A model generated the notes under the pieces. That model ran no database searches and had not been told where the DNA came from. It saw only the letters and a list, made by a program, of their open reading frames with translations. 19,149 bases of DNA from the NCBI GenBank assembly GCA_964590515.1, contig CAZPZD010000045.1, positions 1 through 19,149 of the forward strand. The letters run 5' to 3'. A program made the translations under genes and the position numbers. This document shows, one piece after another, positions 1-6,649 of the stretch. Position 1 is the stretch's first letter, and each line of letters starts with the position of its first letter. This DNA is from JADFRG01 sp964590515. GTDB lineage: Bacteria; Chloroflexota; Anaerolineae; Anaerolineales; E44-bin32.

Positions 1-1145
1 GCGTAGATGTCCACGACGATTACATGATCGGCCGCGCCGAAGGACCGCGCCAATCGATCGGCGAAGGCCTTGGTCCGGCTGTAGGTGTGGGGTTGAAATA
101 CCGCCCACAGATCGCCCTGCGGAAATCGCTGGCGGGCGGCCTGCAGGGTGGCTTCGATCTCGCTCGGATGATGGGCGTAGTCGTCGATCACCGTCACACC
201 CTGGGCTTCGCCCAGAATCTCGAATCGCCGCCCGACTCCGCGGAACTTGGCCAGCGCCGAACGGGCCGCCCCAAATCCCACTCCCAACTGATCGACCGCC
301 GCTATAGCGGCCAGCGCATTGCGCACGTTGTGCAGACCCGGCAACCGCAGCCGGACCAGACCCATCAGTTCCGCGCCGCGCAGGGCCAGAAAATCCGAGC
401 CGCCGGCCGCATTGTCCCGGATCTCTTCGGCCCGCCACTCGGCGGCCGGGCTCAGGCCGTAGCTGATTCGGCGCAGACCGGGCGCACTCAGCCCGGCGGC
501 TACCGGATCGTCGGCACACACGATCAGGGTCTCCTGAATCTGGCTCACGAATTGCTCGAAGGCCGCCCGGAACTCATCGGCGCTCGGGTAGGTGTCGGGA
601 TGGTCGTGCTCGACGTTGGTGACCACCGCCAGGAATGGCTGCAATGCCAAGAACGTCCGATCGTATTCATCGGCCTCGATCACGAAGTGGCGGCCGGCAC
701 CATTCCGGGCATTGACCCCGAAATCGACCGGGATCCCGCCGATAATGAAGCTCGGCTGCAATCCCGCCTCGCTCAGGATCCAGGCGATCATGGCGGTGGT
801 GGTGGTCTTGCCATGGGTGCCGGCGACCGCCAGGGTCTGATAGCCGGCCACCAACTCGCCCAGAAAGGCCGGGCGGCGCAGGACCGGAATGCCGGCGGCC
901 TCGGCGGCCACCAGCTCCGGACTGCCTGCCGGGATCGCAGACGAAGCGATCACCAGGTCGGCGCCGGCGACGGCCTGGGCCGGGTGCCCGATCGTGATCG
1001 GCACCCCCGCGGCGGCCAACGCCGCGGCGAACGGCGAGTCCGCCAGGTCCGAACCGGTCACCTGCTCACCACGTTCCATCAAGATCCTTGCAATCGCAGA
1101 CAATCCTGCGCCTCCAATTCCCACCAGATGCACCCGCCGACTCAT
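1..1145 (-). CDS. murC: UDP-N-acetylmuramate--L-alanine ligase MurC (C-terminus cut by window edge)
   Basis: MurC joins L-alanine to UDP-MurNAc using ATP in the cytoplasm, the first step of stem peptide synthesis. The frame reads from an ATG at 1145 to the window edge with no stop, giving about 381 residues of a protein usually near 460. It starts MSRRVHLVGIGGAGLSAIA, the N-terminal Rossmann domain. The ATP-binding loop AGTHGKTTTT lies near residue 108, EADEYDRTF follows in the central domain, and DDYAHHPSE near residue 325 plus FQPHTYSRT mark the C-terminal domain. GIGGAG replaces the more usual GIGGSG. The ATG overlaps the TGA of the CvpA-like gene (ATGA), which fixes the start and suggests translational coupling. 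Because the frame leaves the window it is easy to miss, and the opposite-strand frames here are shadows. Confidence 0.95.
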   Translation of the reverse strand, partial: MSRRVHLVGIGGAGLSAIARILMERGEQVTGSDLADSPFAAALAAAGVPITIGHPAQAVAGADLVIASSAIPAGSPELVAAEAAGIPVLRRPAFLGELVAGYQTLAVAGTHGKTTTTAMIAWILSEAGLQPSFIIGGIPVDFGVNARNGAGRHFVIEADEYDRTFLALQPFLAVVTNVEHDHPDTYPSADEFRAAFEQFVSQIQETLIVCADDPVAAGLSAPGLRRISYGLSPAAEWRAEEIRDNAAGGSDFLALRGAELMGLVRLRLPGLHNVRNALAAIAAVDQLGVGFGAARSALAKFRGVGRRFEILGEAQGVTVIDDYAHHPSEIEATLQAARQRFPQGDLWAVFQPHTYSRTKAFADRLARSFGAADHVIVVDIY

Positions 1146-1672
1146 ACAAAGACGACGATGACGAAGACGAACACCACTCCCACCGCGAAGAAGATGTGTG
1201 GGATCGGCAGCAGGTCCGGCGGCATAAAGGCCATGAGGCCATTCACCTGCTCGGCCAGCTCACCGCTCGGCGGAACGACCAGGCTGGTGATCGCGTAGCC
1301 GGCCTGGTGCAAGTAGGACCACAGCGAACCGATCAGCAAGTAGCCGTTCAGCAGCCCCATGACCAGCCCCAGCAGAATCCCTTCCAGATGCTCGCGCACC
1401 AGCTTCGCCTGCAGCGCCTGAATCTTGGGCGTCTGATAGCCAAAGATTGCCAGCACTACCAGCACCAAGCCGCGGACCGTGAATGCGGTGCCGCTCGGCT
1501 CGGCCTCGAGGGCGGACCGGTAACTCAGAACGTAGGTCGCCAGAATGCTGTTCAAGAACAATCCCAGCACCACCGCACTTGTGACCAGCAGCTCCTTGGC
1601 CCAGCCCCGCATGGCGCCGATGACGCCAAACAGGACCACCAACAGCCCAAACAGGACTGTCAGGCTGATCAA
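1142..1672 (-). CDS. CvpA-like multi-pass membrane protein
   Basis: This 176-residue, very hydrophobic protein has four to five likely membrane helices (about residues 2-20, 28-48, 62-80, 92-115 and 156-175). The segment GVIGAMRGWAKELL near residues 16-29 resembles the conserved GxxRGxxxEL stretch of the CvpA family (colicin V production protein), whose members are inner-membrane proteins of poorly defined role. The start is TTG at 1672, one base after the murG stop, and its TGA overlaps the murC ATG. It is unusual to find this gene between murG and murC, but the tight packing says it is co-translated with cell wall genes. The family call rests on length, topology and the RG...KEL motif. A cell envelope role is inferred from context only. 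Confidence 0.7.
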   Translation of the reverse strand: MISLTVLFGLLVVLFGVIGAMRGWAKELLVTSAVVLGLFLNSILATYVLSYRSALEAEPSGTAFTVRGLVLVVLAIFGYQTPKIQALQAKLVREHLEGILLGLVMGLLNGYLLIGSLWSYLHQAGYAITSLVVPPSGELAEQVNGLMAFMPPDLLPIPHIFFAVGVVFVFVIVVFV

Positions 1673-1673
1673 A

Positions 1674-2747
1674 TCAGGCGGCCCTCGTCAATTCGGCGGC
1701 AATCGCCTGAGCCGCCCCGGGCCGCGCCAGGCCGCGCATCGCGGCAGCCTTGCTCTCCAGCCGGCTTGGATCCTGGAGCAATCCGCGCACTTCGGGTAGC
1801 AGGTCTCGTGCCAAACTCGAGTCGTCCAGCCGGACCGCGGCCCCCCGGGCCACCAGATAATCGGCATTGATCCGCTGGTAGCGCCATGAGTGCGGGTACG
1901 GGATCAGCACGGCCGGCAGGCCGAAGAGCGGATACTCTCCCAAAACCGAGGCCCCCGAGCGGGAGACCACCAAATCGGCGCTTGCCAGCGCCAGCCCCAT
2001 CTGCTCGTGCAAATAGCTGTACGGGTGGTAGCGCCCCTGCAATCGTTCCGGCAGCTCGGCCTGGACCCGGGCGACCAGCGGCCAATCCAGCTCGCCGGTA
2101 AGGTGCACCACCTGGGCCAGGTCGAGCAGCCCCGGAAGAGCATGCCAGACCGCCCGGTTGATCGAATGAGCGCCAAGGCTGCCCCCAAAAGCCAGCACGA
2201 CTGCTCGCTCGGGATCGAGGCCGAGTTGGCGCCGGGCCTCCGGCTTCGGCAGCGGGCGCAGCTCGGGGCGGGTGGGATAACCGGTCACCACGACCCTTTT
2301 GCGGCCGTAGTCCTGCCGGGCCTCCGGGGCGGTGACCGCGACCGTATCGGCGAAGCGGGTAATCAAACGCAGCGCCAGCCCCGGCTGCAAATCCGGCACG
2401 TAGGCCAGGGTCGGAATGTGACGACCCGCCAATGCCACCGGTACCCCCACGTAGCCTCCGGTCAACAGCATCGCCTGTGGTGTGAAATCCTTCACAATCC
2501 GGCTGGCGGCGCGCAGCCCCCGAGCGAGCTGCCAGAAGTTGCCCGGGAGCGCGCCGAGTCCAACCCCGTGCAGGCCGGCGGCCGGAATCGCCTCGAAGCG
2601 CAGCCCGGCCCGCGGCACGAGCTGTTCCTCCAGTCCGCCCTGCCCCCCGATCCAGAGCACCTCAGCCTGCCCGCTGAGCGCGTGGACGACGGCCAAGGCG
2701 GGATACACGCCTCCGGCGGTCCCCCCGGCCGATATCAATAGTCGCAA
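1674..2747 (-). CDS. murG: MurG-type lipid II synthase (GlcNAc transferase), variant active site
   Basis: MurG transfers GlcNAc from UDP-GlcNAc to lipid I on the inner membrane face, giving lipid II. The 357-residue length fits the family. The N-terminal loop is SAGGTAGGVYPALA (residues 6-19), where typical MurG has GGTGGH; Gly13 stands at the place of the usual His. The HEQN-type segment is replaced by YVPDLQPGLA (about 116-125). The C-terminal GT-B half is normal: FGGSLGAHSIN, SADLVVSRSGAS...GE, and LPAVLIPYPHSW...INAD, which bind the nucleotide sugar. The start is TTG at 2747, chosen because the product then begins MRLLISAGGT like other MurG proteins. It lies 86 bases inside ftsW. Its TGA is one base from the CvpA-like start. 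Function as MurG is supported by context, and the missing residues are discussed in the findings. Confidence 0.9.
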   Translation of the reverse strand: MRLLISAGGTAGGVYPALAVVHALSGQAEVLWIGGQGGLEEQLVPRAGLRFEAIPAAGLHGVGLGALPGNFWQLARGLRAASRIVKDFTPQAMLLTGGYVGVPVALAGRHIPTLAYVPDLQPGLALRLITRFADTVAVTAPEARQDYGRKRVVVTGYPTRPELRPLPKPEARRQLGLDPERAVVLAFGGSLGAHSINRAVWHALPGLLDLAQVVHLTGELDWPLVARVQAELPERLQGRYHPYSYLHEQMGLALASADLVVSRSGASVLGEYPLFGLPAVLIPYPHSWRYQRINADYLVARGAAVRLDDSSLARDLLPEVRGLLQDPSRLESKAAAMRGLARPGAAQAIAAELTRAA

Positions 2748-3861
2748 GCGGTCTCTTTTCCGGCGTTGGCCCGGCTCCCCGCGAGACGTTCAGGAGCAGC
2801 CCGACTCCGGCCAGGCTGGCTACCAGGCTCGATCCGCCAAAGCTAAAGAAAGGAAGCGCGTTGCCGGCGAACGGCAACATCCCAAGCAGCACCGACATGT
2901 TGATGAAGGCTTCCACTCCGATCCAGAAGGTGACTCCGCCGGCCAGCAGCGAGGCCAGCCGGTCGGGGGCGGTCGTGGAGATCATGAATCCTCGCCGCAG
3001 CAGGGCCAGGAAAAGCAGCAAGACAAACAGCGCGCCCACCAGGCCGAGTTCTTCGCCAGTCACCGCGAAGATGCTGTCGGTGTGGGGGGCCGGAAGCAGC
3101 CCGAATTTCTCGCGGCTCGCACCCAGGCCGCGACCGAGCACCCCTCCGGCAAAGAAGGCCTGCAGCGAGTGCTGAACGTGGTAGGAGGCCTTCTCAATAT
3201 CGACCAATCCGGCCAGGTAGTCGTCCCAGCGGGCCCGGCCGGTGTTGGTGACCCGCACCAGCAGGTAGCCAACGGCCGCGCTGCCTCCGGCGATCAGCAG
3301 CGACTGGGAAAGTTTGCTCCCCGCCAGGTAGAACAAGGTCAGGGCGACCGCTGCGATAGTGAGCACTGCGCTCAGGTCGGGCTGCAGCAAGATCAGCCCA
3401 CCTACCAGCCCGATGATCATCATGAGCGGCAGGAAACCGTATCCCCAGGAGGACAGCCGGGGCCCTTTCGATTCCATCCAGACCGCCAGGTACACGATCA
3501 GGGCGAGCTTGGCGAGCTCGGAGGGTTGAACCGAGTTGCCGAGGATGGCCCGCCGCGGCCCGTCGCCCGGGTTGACCAGCAGCACCACGACCAGGGCCAG
3601 GATGCTGAAGGCCATCGTCGGCAGGGCGAGTTTGCGCAGCCAGCCGACCGGCAAGAACGCCGCGATCCCCATGGCCAGCAGCCCGTAGGCCACGTTGACC
3701 AGCTGGCGGCGGAACAGTTCGTTGGCGTCTTGATACAGCCGCCAGGAGACGTCCCAGCTGGCCGAATACACCATCACCAGACCCAACGCGAGCATGGCCC
3801 CGATCAGCAGCAGCAGCCACCGGTCGAAATTGAGGTTCGGCCGGCGCAGAGCCGCTCTCAC
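2662..3861 (-). CDS. ftsW: FtsW, SEDS-family septal peptidoglycan polymerase
   Basis: FtsW polymerises lipid II into glycan strands at the septum, working with the class B PBP encoded upstream. The 399-residue protein has about ten membrane helices. SEDS signatures are in order: VMVYSAS near residue 30, VQPSELAKLAL (111-121), LQPDLSAVL (159-167), LGASREKFG...HTDSIFAVTGEELG (247-273) and LPFFSFGGSSL (336-346). The start is GTG at 3861, overlapping the murD TGA (GTGA). After the last helix, near residue 361, comes a 38-residue Arg-rich tail ending RRPRAQRAG. The last 28 codons are read in a different frame from the start of murG. FtsW is preferred over RodA because of the dcw location and the missing mre genes. 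Confidence 0.93.
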   Translation of the reverse strand: MRAALRRPNLNFDRWLLLLIGAMLALGLVMVYSASWDVSWRLYQDANELFRRQLVNVAYGLLAMGIAAFLPVGWLRKLALPTMAFSILALVVVLLVNPGDGPRRAILGNSVQPSELAKLALIVYLAVWMESKGPRLSSWGYGFLPLMMIIGLVGGLILLQPDLSAVLTIAAVALTLFYLAGSKLSQSLLIAGGSAAVGYLLVRVTNTGRARWDDYLAGLVDIEKASYHVQHSLQAFFAGGVLGRGLGASREKFGLLPAPHTDSIFAVTGEELGLVGALFVLLLFLALLRRGFMISTTAPDRLASLLAGGVTFWIGVEAFINMSVLLGMLPFAGNALPFFSFGGSSLVASLAGVGLLLNVSRGAGPTPEKRPLATIDIGRGDRRRRVSRLGRRPRAQRAG

Positions 3862-5225
3862 AGCGCCTCCACCAATTGCTTGAATCGCTCGCCCCGGACG
3901 GCGAAATCGACGAACTGGTCGTAGCTGGTTCCGCCCGGCGCCAGCAGCACCACGTCTCCCGCGCTCGCGACCTCGGCCGCAGCGGCCACCGCCTCGTCCA
4001 GCCCGGCGACCAAGGCGCTCGAGAGCGGTCGGCCGGGTACCCCGGTCGACTGCAGGGCCCGCTCGACCATCGGAGCGAGCTCGCCGAAGAGCACCAGATG
4101 GTCGACTCGGTCCTGGATCAGCCGGATCAGCTCATCCCAGGGCAGACCTTTGTCCCGCCCACCGAGCAGCAGGACGATCGGCTCGCCAAACGAACGGATC
4201 GCGGCCGCGGTGCGCTCCGGCGCGGTGGCAATCGAGTCGTTGTACCAAGCGGCCCCCCGCACCCGGCGCACGAACTCCAGCCGGTGCTCGACGCCTTTGA
4301 ATCCATCCACCCCGGCCTGCATGGCCTCGGGCTCGATCTCGGCCGCAGCGGCGATAGCACAGGCCGCCAAGACGTTGAGTAAATTATGCGATCCGCGTAG
4401 GGCGATCGCTTCCAGGGGGAAGAGGCCGCTCGGAGGCCCATCGAGCTGCAGCCGCAGCTCGCCGTCCTCGACAAACGTGCCGGGCTCCGGCGACGGGCGA
4501 ACCCCAAAGGTGATCAATCGCCCACGGACCAGATCGCGCAGCGCCCAGGCTCCGGGATCCTCTCGCCCGAGGACCGAAATGTCCGAACTCGATTGATGGG
4601 CCAGGATGTTGGACTTGGCCACGGTGTAGGCCTGCATGTCTCGATGCCGGTCGAGGTGGTTGGGGGTCAGGTTCAGGATCGTAGCGACCTGCGGACTGAG
4701 GGTCATGAGTTCGAGCTGGAAGGAGGACAGCTCCATCACCACGAAATCCCGCGGCCGAATCTGATTCAAATCGCTGATCAACGGCCGGCCAATGTTGCCG
4801 CCCACCCAGACCGAGCGATCCCGGTTGTGGGCCGCGGCGCGGGCCATCCGCCCAACCAGCTCGGTGGTCGTAGTCTTGCCGGCCGAACCGGTGATCCCAA
4901 TCACCGGGGCCGGGCTGGCCTCCAGAAAGAGCTGGGCGTCGTTGGTCACTCGGATGCCCTGAAGGCGGGCCTGCCGTGCCAGCGGCAGATCGGCGGGAAC
5001 CCCGCCGGAAAGGCACAGCAGGTCCGCGCCTTCGAGCAGTTCGGGCGGATGACCGCCCAGGATGAATTCGACTGAAGTGTCTTCGAGCTCCGACATCTCT
5101 GACCTCAGATCGGCCTCCGGTTTCATATCGCTCACCACGACCCGGGCGCCGCGCTCCGAAAAGTAGCGGGCCAGCGCCTTTCCCTGGCGGGCCAATCCCA
5201 GCACGACCACCCGGGAGGCTTCCAC
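3858..5225 (-). CDS. murD: UDP-N-acetylmuramoylalanine--D-glutamate ligase MurD
   Basis: MurD adds D-glutamate to UDP-MurNAc-L-Ala in the cytoplasm. From GTG at 5225 the protein is 455 residues, the normal size. Visible motifs are the N-terminal Rossmann strand RVVVLGLARQGKA (5-17), the ATP loop GITGSAGKTTTTE (110-122), ELSSFQLE (165-172), LTPNHLDRH (186-194), a YNDSIATAPER segment and LLLGGRDKGLPW in the C-terminal domain. The frame stays open upstream, but that part lies inside the basic-tailed gene in another frame and is Arg/Pro-rich noise. GTG at 5225, ten bases after that gene's stop, gives the expected N-terminus. An ATG two bases upstream is out of frame. No strong Shine-Dalgarno is seen, so coupling to the previous gene is likely. 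The TGA overlaps the ftsW GTG. Confidence 0.94.
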   Translation of the reverse strand: MEASRVVVLGLARQGKALARYFSERGARVVVSDMKPEADLRSEMSELEDTSVEFILGGHPPELLEGADLLCLSGGVPADLPLARQARLQGIRVTNDAQLFLEASPAPVIGITGSAGKTTTTELVGRMARAAAHNRDRSVWVGGNIGRPLISDLNQIRPRDFVVMELSSFQLELMTLSPQVATILNLTPNHLDRHRDMQAYTVAKSNILAHQSSSDISVLGREDPGAWALRDLVRGRLITFGVRPSPEPGTFVEDGELRLQLDGPPSGLFPLEAIALRGSHNLLNVLAACAIAAAAEIEPEAMQAGVDGFKGVEHRLEFVRRVRGAAWYNDSIATAPERTAAAIRSFGEPIVLLLGGRDKGLPWDELIRLIQDRVDHLVLFGELAPMVERALQSTGVPGRPLSSALVAGLDEAVAAAAEVASAGDVVLLAPGGTSYDQFVDFAVRGERFKQLVEAL

Positions 5226-5235
5226 ATCCGTCGGC

Positions 5236-5643
5236 CTACGACCGCCCAGCCCGCTTGCGGGCAGGTTTCTTCGGCGGCGCGGGCGAGGGCGGCTTGCGGG
5301 CTGGTTTCGACTGGGCGGCCGAGGACGGCTTGCGGGCGGCGCCGCCGGCCGAGCGCGGCTTGGCCGACTTGGCCGGGCTGTGCTTGCGGGCTGCGCGCGG
5401 CGGGCGGGGGGTCTCCGCCTGCTCGTCATCGACCCCGATCCAGAAATGGCCGGGCCGGATGCCGGGGCCGCGGCGGACCAGCACGCCGTTGACCCGCAGC
5501 TCCTCGACCTCCAGCATGCTCGGATGGACGATGCACAGGTTCGGTTTTTGGCCGTGTTTCTCGACGTAAAACGCGGCCGCCTTCTCAATCCGCTCTTTCA
5601 AGGCCAGTGGGCTTTCGTCGTACCAGAGCATTCCGATATTCAT
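5236..5643 (-). CDS. Uncharacterised small protein with Lys/Arg/Ala/Pro-rich tail
   Basis: This 135-residue protein has two parts. Residues 1-77 look folded and begin MNIGMLWYDESPLALKERI, followed by AAAFYVEKHGQKPNLCIVHP, ELRVNGVLV and HFWIG. I have a weak memory of similar small unnamed proteins in Chloroflexota. Residues 78-135 are a disordered, strongly basic tail rich in K, R, A, P and S (for example SKPARKPPSPAPPKKPARK), like histone H1-type tails that bind nucleic acid or other polyanions. The start is ATG at 5643 with AGAGG just upstream, 10 bases after the mraY stop. It has no signal peptide or membrane helix. Its place between mraY and murD and its own ribosome binding site argue that it is a real gene. 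Its function is unknown. Confidence 0.75.
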   Translation of the reverse strand: MNIGMLWYDESPLALKERIEKAAAFYVEKHGQKPNLCIVHPSMLEVEELRVNGVLVRRGPGIRPGHFWIGVDDEQAETPRPPRAARKHSPAKSAKPRSAGGAARKPSSAAQSKPARKPPSPAPPKKPARKRAGRS

Positions 5644-5653
5644 CCGGTTCCTC

Positions 5654-6649
5654 TCAAATCAGGGCCAGCGCGACCCCAACCATCGCCGATAGCAGCCCCA
5701 CCAGCCAGAAGCGCTGGACGATTTGGGTTTCGCTCCAGCCGCTGAGCTCGAAGTGGTTGTGCAGCGGCGCCATCTTGAATAAGCGCCGGCCTTTGGTGAG
5801 CCGGAAGTAGCCCACCTGCAGCATGACACTCACCGTGACGCTCACCGGGATGATGGCGATCACCGGCAGCAGCGCCCACTGGCCGGTCATCAATGCGACC
5901 ACCGCCAGGGTTGCCCCAAGCGCCAGCGATCCGGTGTCCCCCATGAACAGCTCGGCCGGGTGGGCGTTGAACCAGAGAAAGGCGAAGACTGCCCCCACCA
6001 CCGTGAAGCAGAAGCGAACCAGAAAGACCTGGCCCTGGAGTAGTGCGATTGCACCGAAGGCGGCGAAGGCGGTCGCCGAAATCAGCCCGGCCAGCCCGTC
6101 CAATCCATCGGTGAGGTTCACCGCGTTGCTGGCTCCCACAATCACGAACATGGCGATCGGCACGTAAAAAATCCCCAGCTCGATCTCCTCCGGCACGTTG
6201 GGCAGGAAGAGGTCGGGCGAGCCGAGCACATATTTGAGTCCGATCGCGGCGACCAGGGCCAATGCCACCTGGGCCGTGAATTTCCAGCGGCCGCGCAATC
6301 CCTCGCCGCGACCACCGCCGCGCACCCCCAGCCAATCGTCGAATGCCCCGATCAGAGCGTAGCCCAGCATGATGGCCATTGGCAGCAGAATCGAGCGACC
6401 AATAACGGTGAGTTCGCTGAGGATCGAGACCAGGTTGAGGACGCCGGTGATCAGCAGCACCGGGATGATGAACAGCCAGCCGCCCATGGTGGGCGTGCCG
6501 AGCTTGGTGAAGTGCCGCTGGGGACCTTCGATCCGGATCGATTTGCCCACCTTCAGCAATCGCAGCACCTGGATCAGCGGCCCGCCCCAGATTACCGTGA
6601 GCAAGAACGTGATCCCACCGAGCGAGAGGGCGGCCGCCGCCTGCGTCAA
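5654..6649 (-). CDS. mraY: Phospho-N-acetylmuramoyl-pentapeptide transferase MraY
   Basis: MraY transfers phospho-MurNAc-pentapeptide to undecaprenyl phosphate in the cytoplasmic membrane, forming lipid I. The protein has 331 residues and about ten membrane helices. Key motifs: RIEGPQRHFTKLGTPTMGG (39-57), the Mg-binding Asp pair in GAFDDWLG (101-108), NAVNLTDGLDGLA (175-187), FMGDTGSLALG (235-245) with the third catalytic Asp, and APLHNHFEL (294-302). The last motif is normally PLHHHFE, so the middle His is Asn here. The start is TTG at 6649, overlapping the murF TGA (TTGA). There is no Met codon before residue 55, so the TTG is well supported. IEGPQ is typical of Chloroflexota and some Gram-positive MraY proteins, from memory. 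Confidence 0.95.
   Translation of the reverse strand: MTQAAAALSLGGITFLLTVIWGGPLIQVLRLLKVGKSIRIEGPQRHFTKLGTPTMGGWLFIIPVLLITGVLNLVSILSELTVIGRSILLPMAIMLGYALIGAFDDWLGVRGGGRGEGLRGRWKFTAQVALALVAAIGLKYVLGSPDLFLPNVPEEIELGIFYVPIAMFVIVGASNAVNLTDGLDGLAGLISATAFAAFGAIALLQGQVFLVRFCFTVVGAVFAFLWFNAHPAELFMGDTGSLALGATLAVVALMTGQWALLPVIAIIPVSVTVSVMLQVGYFRLTKGRRLFKMAPLHNHFELSGWSETQIVQRFWLVGLLSAMVGVALALI

Noticed and set aside
24..1298. Long plus-strand open frame of about 424 codons
   Set aside because: It lies opposite murC, whose minus-strand frame has clear motifs (AGTHGKTTTT, DDYAHHPSE). The plus-strand product is Arg/Gln/Gly-rich and without domains, as expected of antisense frames in GC-rich DNA.
1890..3924. 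Two long overlapping plus-strand open frames (283 and 480 codons)
   Set aside because: They are antisense to murG and ftsW. Their products are Gln/Arg/Asp/His-rich with no recognisable motif.
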